This document shows, one piece after another, positions 8,219-17,258 of a stretch of DNA of 59,737 nt. The position numbers and the translations under genes were made by a program. Numbering within the stretch: the first letter of the stretch is position 1; every line of letters starts with the position of its first letter. Below the pieces are notes generated by a model. That model saw only the letters and a program-made list of their open reading frames with translations, searched no databases and was not told the DNA's origin. Origin of the DNA: Gammaproteobacteria bacterium. GTDB lineage: Bacteria; Pseudomonadota; Gammaproteobacteria; Enterobacterales; GCA-2746155. The stretch is from NCBI GenBank assembly GCA_030589945.1, contig JAUUZN010000003.1:1-59737 (forward strand), in the 5' to 3' direction.

Positions 8219-8246
8219 ATAATACTCTCAAAAAACGTTTTGTCAA
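8219..8246 (-). promoter_or_regulatory. strong sigma-70 promoter for the leader transcript
   Basis: TTGACA (8246-8241), a 16-base spacer, then TATTAT (8224-8219) on the minus strand. The -35 matches consensus exactly and the -10 at five of six positions. Transcription would begin near 8212 and read through the 16-codon ORF into the terminator. In the 370 bases between the 19-codon ORF's upstream edge and the serine hydrolase gene I see only this promoter, the leader ORF, the hairpins and the terminator. Confidence 0.7.
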
Positions 8247-8372
8247 TTCAAATTATTTGTTTGTTATTCCTACATAGATTCAAGAAGAGTTTATAGAGGG
8301 AATCATAATTAATATTATTGCGATAATTATGATAAGATTTTAATTGTTGTTATGGATTATTTGGTTTTCGAT

Positions 8373-9563
8373 ATGAAAAATTATTGGCGTATATTATTTT
8401 ATTCATTATTACTATCTCCCTTGATATCTTGCGGAGGTAGCTCATCCAGTTCTCCTGTTCCTACACTACCGAACCCTGTAGAACCAACCCCGTATAGTTA
8501 TCAAATGCCCATCAATAAAAATGATGGTTGGCAAGTCGCTCATCTTGATGACGCTAATATCAAAAAAACCTTTCTTTCTTCCATGATGACAGCCATTCAA
8601 AATGAAACCTATGTGAGGATAGATTCTGTTCAAATTGTGAGGAACAATAAACTGATATTTGATGAACTTATTCGAACCAGCTTGGGTGGCCATGATCGCT
8701 ACATCGGCAATACAGATTTGCGTGTACATTCCATGCAATCTACTACAAAAAGTTTCGTTTCGGCCTTAGTAGGAATTGCTATCGACAGGGGTGATATTAA
8801 TTCAGTCGATGATAAGTTCTATGATTTTTTTACTGAGTACAATGACTTTGATAATTGGGATATCAGAAAAACACAGGTATCACTTAAAAACGTACTCACC
8901 ATGCAACATGGTTGGGAGTGGGATGAATGGAGCTTTCCCTATTCCAATGATAACAATAGCCTTGGCTTTACCTATCGAAACTCCAGTGACCATGTGAAGT
9001 TTTTGTTAGATCTGCCCATGGTCACTGAGCCGGGTTCTACCTATGCGTATTCTACCATTGCTTCTGTTGCATTAGGCGCGGCAGTGGAAAACTCAACGGG
9101 AATTCAATTAAAAGATTACGCTGACCAATACTTATTTGAACCGCTTGGCATTACTACTCATCGTTGGGATTTTACACCGGTTGGTCGTCTTCATACTGGC
9201 GGAGGATTATGGTTGGGTGGTCGTGACATGTTGAAATTTGGACAGCTCTACCTTAACAACGGACTCTGGAATGGACAGAGAATTATCAGTGAAAATTGGG
9301 TTGAACAATCTTTTCAGCGACGGGTTAATTTTAATTATGGTCATTCTGATGGTTATGGATATCAATGGTGGCGAAAAGACTTTAGCATTTCAGGCAAAGG
9401 CATTATTCAAGCTTATTTTACAGCGGGTAATGGTGGACAATTTATTTATGTCATTCCGACCCTCGATGCTGTTATTGCATTCACTGGTGGCAATTATGAT
9501 AGTCTTTTGATGTATCAGGCTGACACTTTAATGCAACAGTATGTTCTGCCTGCCTTTGATTGA
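8373..9563 (+). CDS. lipoprotein serine hydrolase, class C beta-lactamase fold
   Basis: The ATG at 8373 begins MKNYWRILFYSLLLSPLISC, a lipoprotein signal with lipidated Cys in LISC, followed by a Ser-rich linker. A possible ATG at 8352 would add seven residues; no good ribosome site precedes either. The mature protein shows the penicillin-binding SxxK motif in MQSTTKSFVSALVG, a Tyr-containing YAYS loop in place of YxN, and HTGGGLWLG in place of the KTG strand. These fit the beta-lactamase/esterase family (Pfam Beta-lactamase), acting at the outer membrane or in the periplasm. The substrate cannot be told; esterase or peptidase activity is as likely as beta-lactamase. It stops three bases before the convergent SRAP-like gene ends. 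Confidence 0.88.
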   Translation: MKNYWRILFYSLLLSPLISCGGSSSSSPVPTLPNPVEPTPYSYQMPINKNDGWQVAHLDDANIKKTFLSSMMTAIQNETYVRIDSVQIVRNNKLIFDELIRTSLGGHDRYIGNTDLRVHSMQSTTKSFVSALVGIAIDRGDINSVDDKFYDFFTEYNDFDNWDIRKTQVSLKNVLTMQHGWEWDEWSFPYSNDNNSLGFTYRNSSDHVKFLLDLPMVTEPGSTYAYSTIASVALGAAVENSTGIQLKDYADQYLFEPLGITTHRWDFTPVGRLHTGGGLWLGGRDMLKFGQLYLNNGLWNGQRIISENWVEQSFQRRVNFNYGHSDGYGYQWWRKDFSISGKGIIQAYFTAGNGGQFIYVIPTLDAVIAFTGGNYDSLLMYQADTLMQQYVLPAFD

Positions 9564-9566
9564 TTT

Positions 9567-9983
9567 TTAAAATGGCGAATTAACAATTCTGGGCCAATTC
9601 TCAAAAAAAGTATCTTCAGCGTTACAGTCAAGCTGCACCGTATAAACACGCAACTGATTACCCTCCTTAGCCAACATACCCTGTACATATTGACCGGGCA
9701 TTACTTGAAACCAATGCTCTTGTCCCATTACATCTGTTTCCATAAATTCAGGGATAGCAATTTTAACCGGCCTTGGCTGAAAGGCGTCCCATCGTCCGGC
9801 CTGAATAGAGGCTAGGCGCACACTAGCACCAAAGGGAAATGCACTGGTTTCATTGCGTCTGCGGCCCCAGGTGACAAGGGAACAATGGCCACTTTGTAAT
9901 AACAGGGGTAGCCGAGCATTATACTTTGTGAAGTAATATTCAAAGCGCTGACCTTCGAACTGATAACGCACCGCGCGACACAT
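9567..9983 (-). CDS. short SRAP-like protein in the SOS operon
   Basis: The best start is ATG 9983, two bases after the polymerase stop, giving 138 residues beginning MCRAVRYQFEG. Met removal would expose Cys2, the catalytic residue of SRAP proteins (HMCES/YedK), which begin MCGR and crosslink to abasic sites in single-stranded DNA. Further matches in order: WGRRRNET (compare WGL..NARxET), RPVKIAIPEFMETD (compare RCxxPxxGFxEW), HWFQV, and GMLAKEG before VYTVQL (compare AGLW..TIIT). It is shorter than YedK (about 220 residues), and Arg replaces the usual Gly at position 3. Cotranscription with a Y-family polymerase divergent from lexA supports a role in tolerating DNA damage. The family link is an inference. 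Confidence 0.6.
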   Translation of the reverse strand: MCRAVRYQFEGQRFEYYFTKYNARLPLLLQSGHCSLVTWGRRRNETSAFPFGASVRLASIQAGRWDAFQPRPVKIAIPEFMETDVMGQEHWFQVMPGQYVQGMLAKEGNQLRVYTVQLDCNAEDTFFENWPRIVNSPF

Positions 9984-9985
9984 AA

Positions 9986-11233
9986 TCAGTGATCCAAGGT
10001 ATCGCGATGGCCGTCGGGTTTCCAAGCCGGAGCAATGACATTAGGCATGCTTGAGCGATTGATCAGCGGCGCATTACAGAGGGTAAATTCGCCGTAACGG
10101 TGATTAATATGATCAACAGCCTGATGCAGTTTTTGCCTAGGTTCATTATCAACAAGAAATAAATCTTTTTGACCATTGGCCGGACGCGGGTCAAGAGCCG
10201 CGACATGGACCTGAAAAATACCATGGTTGTCCCATTTTTGCTGAAAAAAAAACTTACAGAGCTGAAAAATTTGCTGACCATCATTGGTATAGTCAATACT
10301 CTGAGCCTTTGTTTTGAGCCATCCATCAGCCGTTCTTAGCCCAAAAGAAAAAGTCTTGGCCTGCAGTTGATTGTGTCGCAAACGAGCGGCAACCTTTTCA
10401 ACCATGTGCATCAAGTACGTTAAGATAACGGTCTTTACTGAGGTGTTAGGAGGGATGATCTTACCGTGACCTAAGGTTTTTGGCGCAGCAATATGACCGT
10501 CAATTACAGCCGGATCTTTACCCTGAGCCATCAGCCAAATTCGTCGACCAGGATTACCAAAGCGTTGACCTAAGACGCTGATGGGGATCTTTGCCATATC
10601 AGAACACTGATAAACACCGAATTGAGCGAGAAATTTGCCGATACCTTTGCTGATCCCACATAAATCAGTGACGGCAATATCGGCGATGGCCTGTCCTGCA
10701 AATTCTGGTTTAATAACCGTTAGACCATTGGGTTTTTGTTGTTTTGCCGCCCACTTTGCTACAGTGCGGTCGCCACTGACGCCTACGGAGCAGAGTAAGC
10801 CAGAGCTGTCGAAGACTGCTTTTTTTATCTGCCTGCCAATGAGCCATGGATCATTATGATAAAGACGTTGGCAATGACTCAAATCGAGAAAGGCTTCATC
10901 CACAGAAAAAATTTCTAGATCTGGTGTGATCGCTTCTAAAGATTTCATGATCGCCCGCGAGATTTCAGCATAACGATAAGGACGGGAGGGTGCCTGAATG
11001 AGATGGGGACAAATTTTTCGTGCATCAGGAAGGCGCATGCCTGTGTGAACGCCAAAAGCACGGGCTTCATAAGAGCAGGTAATCACACAACTGCCGATGC
11101 GTCCATTGGTTACTGCAACAGGACGCCCCTTCCACCAAGGAAAGTCCTGTTGCTCTACGGATGCAAAAAATGCATTCATGTCGACCAGAGCAATCATCTT
11201 TTTCCATTCCTGTGTTGTGATTTGTTGTGTCAT
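9986..11233 (-). CDS. Y-family translesion DNA polymerase (DinB/UmuC-like)
   Basis: Error-prone polymerase that copies damaged DNA. It shows the N-terminal ALVDMNAFFASVEQ with the metal-binding Asp, the YEARAFGVHTGM fingers motif, and SVDEAFLDLS, which holds the catalytic Asp-Glu pair. The C-terminal little-finger region is present, total 415 residues. The ATG at 11233 is kept, but a second ATG at 11197 (beginning MIALVD, preceded by GGAAAAAG) matches family starts better. Divergent from lexA across a palindromic region, so almost certainly SOS-induced. The tail lacks the clamp-binding sequence I would expect of E. coli Pol IV. Choosing between DinB, UmuC and ImuB subgroups needs a tree. Confidence 0.9.
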   Translation of the reverse strand: MTQQITTQEWKKMIALVDMNAFFASVEQQDFPWWKGRPVAVTNGRIGSCVITCSYEARAFGVHTGMRLPDARKICPHLIQAPSRPYRYAEISRAIMKSLEAITPDLEIFSVDEAFLDLSHCQRLYHNDPWLIGRQIKKAVFDSSGLLCSVGVSGDRTVAKWAAKQQKPNGLTVIKPEFAGQAIADIAVTDLCGISKGIGKFLAQFGVYQCSDMAKIPISVLGQRFGNPGRRIWLMAQGKDPAVIDGHIAAPKTLGHGKIIPPNTSVKTVILTYLMHMVEKVAARLRHNQLQAKTFSFGLRTADGWLKTKAQSIDYTNDGQQIFQLCKFFFQQKWDNHGIFQVHVAALDPRPANGQKDLFLVDNEPRQKLHQAVDHINHRYGEFTLCNAPLINRSSMPNVIAPAWKPDGHRDTLDH

Positions 11234-11264
11234 CGGTTCGCCGTTAAATATACTCGCTGTACAA

Positions 11265-11288
11265 ATACTACTTATACGAGTAGTATAA
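11265..11288. promoter_or_regulatory. nested inverted repeats between dinB-like gene and lexA, candidate LexA operator
   Basis: Two overlapping perfect inverted repeats: ATACTAC (11265-11271) with GTAGTAT (11280-11286), and TTATAC (11272-11277) with GTATAA (11283-11288) around GAGTA. A further pair, TACTCG (11251-11256) and CGAGTA (11277-11282), spans the region. No E. coli-type box (CTGT-N8-ACAG) is present. As the only regulatory space between lexA and the polymerase operon, it is the likely LexA site, with a non-enterobacterial sequence. Confidence 0.55.
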
Positions 11289-11321
11289 ACACAAATTAAT
11301 TAGAAATACAGGATCATTCAC

Positions 11322-11918
11322 ATGACAGAATCTCTGACCGAACGACAGGCAGAAGTCTTGAGCATTATTCGTGATTACATACAGGTTAATGGAATCGCAC
11401 CCACTCATGCCGAATTAGCAAAGGCCATTGGAGTAAGCTCAACACGTGCAGCAGCCGATCACCTAAAGGCCTTGGAACGCAAAGGTCATATTCATTTGCA
11501 CAGTGAAAAAACTCGAGGCATTCAGTTATTAACCGAATCGTTTTATGAGGTTCCACTTGTTGGATTAGTCGCGGCAGGTTCACCATTGATGGCGGTTGAA
11601 AACGTAGAAAAGCGGGTTCCTGTGCCAGAAGGTTTATTCCGCAGTCGTCCCACCTATTTATTGCGAGTACGTGGAGACAGTATGAAGGATGCAGGTATTC
11701 TCGATGGTGACATGATTGCCGTACAAAAAACCGATCGGGCGCGTCACGGACAAATTGTCGTGGCAAGAATTAACGATGAAGTCACTGTGAAATATCTCGA
11801 TTCGCAGGCGCCTCGACCGGTGCTACTTCCAGCAAACCAAGATTACAACCCCATCACCTTTGAGCCTGAAGAATTAGCCATTGAAGGTGTATTTGTCGGA
11901 CTAATACGAGATGCCTAA
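11322..11918 (+). CDS. lexA: LexA repressor, SOS regulator
   Basis: 198 residues, close to the 202 of E. coli LexA. The N-terminal winged helix reads LTERQAEVLSIIRDYIQ and APTHAELAKAIGVSS. The self-cleavage Ala-Gly is in VGLVAAGSPLM, the catalytic Ser in RGDSMKDAGILDGD, and the catalytic Lys follows in the VQKTDRARHGQ/VTVKYL segment. RecA filaments on single-stranded DNA trigger cleavage. It is divergent from the Y-family polymerase operon. The recognition helix (GVSSTRAAADH) differs from that of E. coli, in keeping with the unusual palindromes upstream. It may be a second LexA specialised for this module; the rest of the genome would tell. Confidence 0.95.
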   Translation: MTESLTERQAEVLSIIRDYIQVNGIAPTHAELAKAIGVSSTRAAADHLKALERKGHIHLHSEKTRGIQLLTESFYEVPLVGLVAAGSPLMAVENVEKRVPVPEGLFRSRPTYLLRVRGDSMKDAGILDGDMIAVQKTDRARHGQIVVARINDEVTVKYLDSQAPRPVLLPANQDYNPITFEPEELAIEGVFVGLIRDA

Positions 11919-12088
11919 ATCTGAAAAATAGGTAAAGAATAAATATTGCACCAATAAAGGCTAGTCGCCACGGATTACTTAGGTTAGTCTGTGGTAGTAA
12001 GTCGTTAAGTTTAATCAGTACGAACCTGTGATTTACATCATTTCATCAAAATAAAAATTATAAAATAAAACCTGCCGAGGAAAATCGA

Positions 12089-15000
12089 GTGCGACTAACC
12101 CGTCTCAGTATTAGCAATCCCATTGTTGTCGTGATGGCGAGTGCTGTTGTCCTGATGTTGGGCATTATTTCAATACTTTATATACCTGCGCAGTTATTAC
12201 CCAATATCGAAAAGCCGATTATCACCATTATTAATTCTTGGCCCGGTGCTTCACCAACAGAAATTGAAGCCGAAGTGACGGTGCCTGTTGAAGAAGTATT
12301 AATTGGTACACCCGGTATGACCAAACTGGAATCGTGGAACATGGCTAATTTTGGTTTTATGCAAATGGAATTTGCCATTGAAACCGATATGACCCATGCA
12401 TTGATTGATGTGATTAGTCGGCTCAACCGATTGCGACCCTTGCCAGCGAATGCTGAAAAACCCCAGATTATGATGGGAGAGTGGGGGGATGCCAATGACA
12501 CGCTCATTGAATATTTTGTGCAGCAACTTCCGGGCACTGAATCTCGCATGGTGGAAAATGCCAAGTATTTACGAGACACCATTGTTCCTGAATTGCAGAG
12601 TTTATATGGGGTATCGAAGATTGAATTTGATGATGGTCGCGGTGGTCAGGGTGAGCAGTTACAAATTGTATTTGACCCGTACCGTGCTGCTGAATTAGGA
12701 ATCGATATCGCAAGAGTAGTCCGTCAAATTGGCCAATCATCAGACATCTCTAGTGGTTTTGTTGATGTTGGTCGAAGACAGTTTTTAGTTCGGTATGAGG
12801 GTCGTTACGATTACGATCAACTCAACGAACTCATTTTAGATTGGCGTGATGGTAAGCCGATCAAGATGGGTGATTTGGCGCAAATCAAAATTGCTCAGGG
12901 TCGAGTTGATGGCTTTATTTATCAAAATGGTAATAAAAGTTTTAGGCTATCCGTTGGTAAAACAAATGGTGCCAATGTACTAGAAGCTCTAGATATCATC
13001 AAAACTAGAATGGAAGAACTCAATGAGGGAGAGTTTGCAGAGCGAGGATTAAAAGCACAATTTTCCTTTGATCCAAGTCGTTATATTAAGCGTTCGATGT
13101 CGCTGTTGAGCAGTAATTTAATTATTGGTATTTTCTTATCCATTGGGATCTTATGGTTGTTCCTCAGGCAATGGCGTGCAACATTATTAATCGCTCTTGC
13201 TATTCCGGTTTCATTATTATCAACCTTTATTGTTTTGAATTTGGCAGGTCGCTCACTCAATGTAATTTCTCTTGCAGGACTCGCCTTTGCAACGGGCATG
13301 GTGCTTGATGCCGCCATTGTAGTTTTAGAAAACATCATTCGCTTACGTGAACGTGGTGAAAGCGCAAATGAAGCCAGTGATGAGGGTACCGCGCAGGTTT
13401 GGGGAGCGTTGCTTGCATCAACCGCAACAACGGTCGCAATATTTATCCCAATTATGTTTTTGGAAGATGCTGAGGGTCAAATGTTTGCAGATCTAGCATT
13501 GACCATTGCAATTGGTGTTATCGTTTCACTCATTGTTGCCATCACTATTTTACCAACAGCGGCACGTTACTGGCTGCATGATTTGCCAGTTCCTGCAGAA
13601 CATAATGCTCGTTGGGACAACTTAGCATCAGTACTAATGAAACTAACTAATAGCCGCAACAAACAAATTGGTTGGATTTTTGGGCTGGTAATTTTTTCAA
13701 TCAGCGCGACAGTTATCTTATGGCCGAGCAGTAATTATATGCCGCCGGTTAAAAGAGACACGGTTGATAGTTTTATTTTTTTCCCTCCGGGTACAAACGT
13801 GAAAACTGCTGATAAAGAAATCGCTCAGGTTATTGATAAACGTCTACAGCCATATATGAATGGCGAAAAGGAACCCGCAATCAATGATTATTTTTTCTGG
13901 TCATTTCCTGGAGCTGCAGGTGGTTGGCTTGCGATTAACGGTGCCGATGATGCTGACTTGACGTTATTGCAAGAGACCGTACAGAACGAGATTATTAGTA
14001 ATATCCCCGATCTATTTGGTTTTTCAATGCGGCGTAGTTTGTTTGGTGGATTTAGTGATACCAACAGTGTTCAAATGATTATCACAACGACCGATCTAGA
14101 AAAAGCCAAAGAAGCGACCATGCAGGGAATGCAACTGGTTATGTCTAAAATTCCTGGCGCCACGGCAAATCCACAGCCAGATCCTTACGCGACTGCGACA
14201 GAATTACGTTTTTCACCGAACGATGTGCGCCTGGCTGAAGTCGGTTGGACACGACAAGATCTGTCTGTAGTTGTCATGGAGTTAGGGCAGGGAGTTTGGC
14301 TGGGTGAATATTTTGATGGTCAGGAACGTCTCGATATTTTTGTTAAATCTATTCCACTTGAGTCACCTGAAGCAATGCATTCCATACCTGTAGTCACGCC
14401 CAAGGGTGGCATTGTACCGTTGGCTGAGTTGGTGAGTATTTCACAAGTTACGGCACCAAGCCTCATTGTAAGATTTGAGCGCAAAAGGGGTTATAGCTTA
14501 GACGTCAATCCACCTGAGGGAATGACGCTTGAGAAGCTAATAGATGAGTTAAAAACTAAAATCGAGCCTGAGCTTAATAAGGTGTTGCCATCAGATGGTA
14601 AAATCCAATACAGCGGTTCGGCAGAAGACTTAAGCCGAGCGATTAAAACGTTAAGCTTAAACTTTCTGTTGGCCTTTATTTTATTGTTTATGATTATGGC
14701 AGTGTTATTTCGATCCCTTAAATTCGCGCTATTAATTGTGATCTCTATTCCGCTCGCGGCTGTGGGCGGTGTTTTGATGATACAGTTACTCAATACAATC
14801 CATTTTCAACCGCTTGATTTGTTAGGTATGATCGGTTTTATTATCCTCTTGGGTCTGGTTGTCAATAATGCAATTTTACTGGTTGCCCAAACGCAAAAAG
14901 CCCTTTCTCAAGGTATGATTGCTAAAGATGCAGTACATCAAGCGTTGCGACTTAGACTCAGACCTATCTTTATGAGCACGTTGACGAGCCTCTTTGGTAT

Positions 15001-15178
15001 GTTGCCGTTAATGATCTTTCCTGGTGCGGGAAGTGAAATCTATCGTGGAATGGCCGCAGCAATTGTGGGAGGAATGAGTGTCTCAACAATATTCACCCTG
15101 GTGCTACTACCAAGTTTGTTACAGTTGACGAACCAAGGATCTCACAAGAACCTTAGTCGTGAGCAGAAGATTGTATAA
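12089..15178 (+). CDS. second RND-family efflux transporter permease
   Basis: 1029 residues, starting at GTG 12089 with GAGGAAA seven bases upstream. The N-terminus MRLTRLSISNPIVVVMASA and the porter segment PGASPTEIEAEVTVPVEE are typical of HAE1-type pumps. Helix 4 (about residue 404) carries GMVLDAAIVVLENI with one conserved Asp, and helices 10-12 include LLGLVVNNAILLV. It differs clearly from the pump at 1819-4863 and has the reverse gene order, permease first, then adaptor. No regulator or outer-membrane channel is adjacent. In the 170 bases between lexA and this gene I see no clear site. Confidence 0.93.
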   Translation: MRLTRLSISNPIVVVMASAVVLMLGIISILYIPAQLLPNIEKPIITIINSWPGASPTEIEAEVTVPVEEVLIGTPGMTKLESWNMANFGFMQMEFAIETDMTHALIDVISRLNRLRPLPANAEKPQIMMGEWGDANDTLIEYFVQQLPGTESRMVENAKYLRDTIVPELQSLYGVSKIEFDDGRGGQGEQLQIVFDPYRAAELGIDIARVVRQIGQSSDISSGFVDVGRRQFLVRYEGRYDYDQLNELILDWRDGKPIKMGDLAQIKIAQGRVDGFIYQNGNKSFRLSVGKTNGANVLEALDIIKTRMEELNEGEFAERGLKAQFSFDPSRYIKRSMSLLSSNLIIGIFLSIGILWLFLRQWRATLLIALAIPVSLLSTFIVLNLAGRSLNVISLAGLAFATGMVLDAAIVVLENIIRLRERGESANEASDEGTAQVWGALLASTATTVAIFIPIMFLEDAEGQMFADLALTIAIGVIVSLIVAITILPTAARYWLHDLPVPAEHNARWDNLASVLMKLTNSRNKQIGWIFGLVIFSISATVILWPSSNYMPPVKRDTVDSFIFFPPGTNVKTADKEIAQVIDKRLQPYMNGEKEPAINDYFFWSFPGAAGGWLAINGADDADLTLLQETVQNEIISNIPDLFGFSMRRSLFGGFSDTNSVQMIITTTDLEKAKEATMQGMQLVMSKIPGATANPQPDPYATATELRFSPNDVRLAEVGWTRQDLSVVVMELGQGVWLGEYFDGQERLDIFVKSIPLESPEAMHSIPVVTPKGGIVPLAELVSISQVTAPSLIVRFERKRGYSLDVNPPEGMTLEKLIDELKTKIEPELNKVLPSDGKIQYSGSAEDLSRAIKTLSLNFLLAFILLFMIMAVLFRSLKFALLIVISIPLAAVGGVLMIQLLNTIHFQPLDLLGMIGFIILLGLVVNNAILLVAQTQKALSQGMIAKDAVHQALRLRLRPIFMSTLTSLFGMLPLMIFPGAGSEIYRGMAAAIVGGMSVSTIFTLVLLPSLLQLTNQGSHKNLSREQKIV

Positions 15179-15232
15179 TTAGAAAATAACTTAATGGATA
15201 AAGTGTAAGTGATGAAGAAAAGGAACATAACA

Positions 15233-16279
15233 ATGAGTACTTTCAAACTTTGTGTTTATTTGATGCTGGGTTTGAGTGGTCCCATTTTAACTGCACAAGA
15301 ACGTCAAATGCCTCCTGCTCAAGTATCCGTGGTTGAAGCAGAAATAAGGCTACTAGCTCCGACAATGCAAGTTGCTGGTTCGGTTGTCAGTTTAAATGAT
15401 GCTGAAATCGCTACTCAAATCAGCGGTGAGCTAGAATGGATTGCAAGAGTTGGGACTGCAGTGAAAAAGGGTGATGTTGTTGCTCGAATTATTCCAACGT
15501 TACTTTCTATAGAAGTACAATCAGCAGAGGCCCAACTTGCTAAATATCGAGCAGATTTAACATTCCGAGAACAGGAGGTTAATCGCTTCAAGGCATTAGC
15601 CAATAAAGACAATACTTCGAAAGCGAGGCTCCAAGAGGAGTTAAGTAAGCGTAACATGCTAGTGCAAGACATCAGCAGTGCAAAGGCAACTCTTCAGATG
15701 GCGGTATTTTATTTAGGTCATACTAAAATACGTTCACCCTTTGATGGAATTGTGGTAAATCGACTGTCTAATAAGGGTGAATTTTTATCAATGGGTGACA
15801 AGGTTGTGCGCCTTGTGGACACATACAGTAAAGATATTACATTGAATGTACCCATGTCATTGATGCCATTGTTAAGTGAAGGGCTATCTGTCCAGGTGCT
15901 CAATGGTTCCAACATAGCGAATTTGCCAATACACACGATTGTTCCTGTTGGTGATAAGATATCCAGAATGGTTGAAGTTCGCGTTAATGCATCAACAGTT
16001 CCATGGATTATTGGAACTGCGGTAACAGTGAGTTTGCCTAAAGCAGAGGCACTCACAAGAATTTCGTTTCCAAGAGATGCGCTCATAATTAAAGGTTCAG
16101 ATCTCTATGTCTTCCGTATTAATGCTGACATGAAAGCGGAACGAATTGATGCAATCATTGAGGCAATCGATGGTTCATGGGTTGCCATTAAAGGAAATAT
16201 TGCATCTGGAGATAAAATGGTTATCCGCGGAGGAGAAAGGTTGCAGCCCGATCAGCTCGTTAGTTTCTTGAAATTGTAA
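15233..16279 (+). CDS. RND efflux membrane fusion protein
   Basis: Periplasmic adaptor of the upstream pump. I place the start at ATG 15233, which has AAAGGAA seven bases before it and opens a signal peptide (MSTFKLCVYLMLGLSG, cleaved near ILTAQE); ATG 15212 would add a basic MKKRNIT stretch and is also plausible. The lipoyl halves are ATQISGELEWIARVGTAVKK and KIRSPFDGIVVNRLSNKGEF, with a coiled hairpin between them. The gene begins about 50 bases after the permease and is in its operon. Confidence 0.88.
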   Translation: MSTFKLCVYLMLGLSGPILTAQERQMPPAQVSVVEAEIRLLAPTMQVAGSVVSLNDAEIATQISGELEWIARVGTAVKKGDVVARIIPTLLSIEVQSAEAQLAKYRADLTFREQEVNRFKALANKDNTSKARLQEELSKRNMLVQDISSAKATLQMAVFYLGHTKIRSPFDGIVVNRLSNKGEFLSMGDKVVRLVDTYSKDITLNVPMSLMPLLSEGLSVQVLNGSNIANLPIHTIVPVGDKISRMVEVRVNASTVPWIIGTAVTVSLPKAEALTRISFPRDALIIKGSDLYVFRINADMKAERIDAIIEAIDGSWVAIKGNIASGDKMVIRGGERLQPDQLVSFLKL

Positions 16280-16348
16280 ATTATTTGTTCTATAAATAGG
16301 ATGGTTTAGACTATTATAGTTCTTGAGTGTTCTGTAAATGGGTGATAA

Positions 16349-17251
16349 ATGAATAATAACCACCTCTCTGAGGGTATATTTCAAGCGTTGGTCGAGAGTG
16401 ATCTCGATGCTTTTGTTGTGGCTGACGAAGATTCCAAAATCATTGTTTGGAATACCGCGGCTGAAACGCTATTTGGCTACCCTAGCGAACACGTCATTGG
16501 TCAAAAACTTCATACAATTTTAGTCCCAGAGGATTCTCGTGATCGAGCAATAAATGCCTATGCTCATTTTAAAGGGACCGGTGCTGGTCCTTTTGTTAAT
16601 TCTGTTGTTGAGATCGATGCACTACATCGCAGTGGCGAGCTAATTCCTGTTTCATTATCGTTAACTGCAATTGAAATCGATAATAAATGGTATTCACAAG
16701 CCATTGTTAGAAGCATTGGACGGCGTAAAGAGATCGAGTCAGAAATGCGACGTCTTGCAACGCGAGATGCAATGACGGGAATCTATAATCGCGAGGTTAT
16801 GTTTGCCCACGGTAAAAGAGAAATTTCTAGAGCAATCCGTTACGGCAATAGTTTTTCATTGATACTGGTTGATATTGATCAACTTAATGAAATCAATGAA
16901 AAGTGGGGGCACTTTGCCGGTGATGAAGTGATAAAGTCATTAACAAATTTCATGCTAGAAAATTGCCGACATTCTGATGTGGTAGGGCGATTCAGCAGTG
17001 AGGAAATCTTAATACTATTGCCCGAAACAGATGTCAGTATGGCATTCATGGTGGCGGAAAAATGGCGCATGTCAGTAAAAAGCCTAGAGGTAAAAACCGA
17101 CGGTGCACACATTAAATTTAATTGTAGTTTCGGTGTCAGTGGTCTTGCCAACGAAGATCGCTTTGAGCCACTGTTGAAAAAAGTAGAATCTAATCTACTT
17201 CAAGCAAAAACTGCAGGTGGTGACCGTGTCATTTGCAACGACGAGTACTAG
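16349..17251 (+). CDS. PAS-GGDEF protein with degenerate active-site loop
   Basis: 300 residues, no membrane helix. A PAS domain at about 8-125 (DLDAFVVADEDSKIIVWNTA, then LFGYPSEHVIGQ) leads through a short helix to a GGDEF domain at about 130-295. The first metal Asp region is normal (SLILVDIDQLNEINEKWGH), but the GGDEF motif itself is S216-S217-E218-E219-I220. Losing both Gly residues normally abolishes diguanylate cyclase activity, so it may be a GTP- or c-di-GMP-sensing or protein-interaction module. It follows the RND adaptor by 69 bases; a shared job is not obvious. Confidence 0.9.
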   Translation: MNNNHLSEGIFQALVESDLDAFVVADEDSKIIVWNTAAETLFGYPSEHVIGQKLHTILVPEDSRDRAINAYAHFKGTGAGPFVNSVVEIDALHRSGELIPVSLSLTAIEIDNKWYSQAIVRSIGRRKEIESEMRRLATRDAMTGIYNREVMFAHGKREISRAIRYGNSFSLILVDIDQLNEINEKWGHFAGDEVIKSLTNFMLENCRHSDVVGRFSSEEILILLPETDVSMAFMVAEKWRMSVKSLEVKTDGAHIKFNCSFGVSGLANEDRFEPLLKKVESNLLQAKTAGGDRVICNDEY

Positions 17252-17258
17252 AGAACCC

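Noticed and set aside
10063-10326. 87-residue ORF within the polymerase gene
   Set aside because: Same strand, other frame, inside a well-supported polymerase; no ribosome site.
12089-17251. Possible genomic island spanning the second RND pump and GGDEF gene
   Set aside because: No integrase, tRNA junction, flanking repeats or visible change in base composition.
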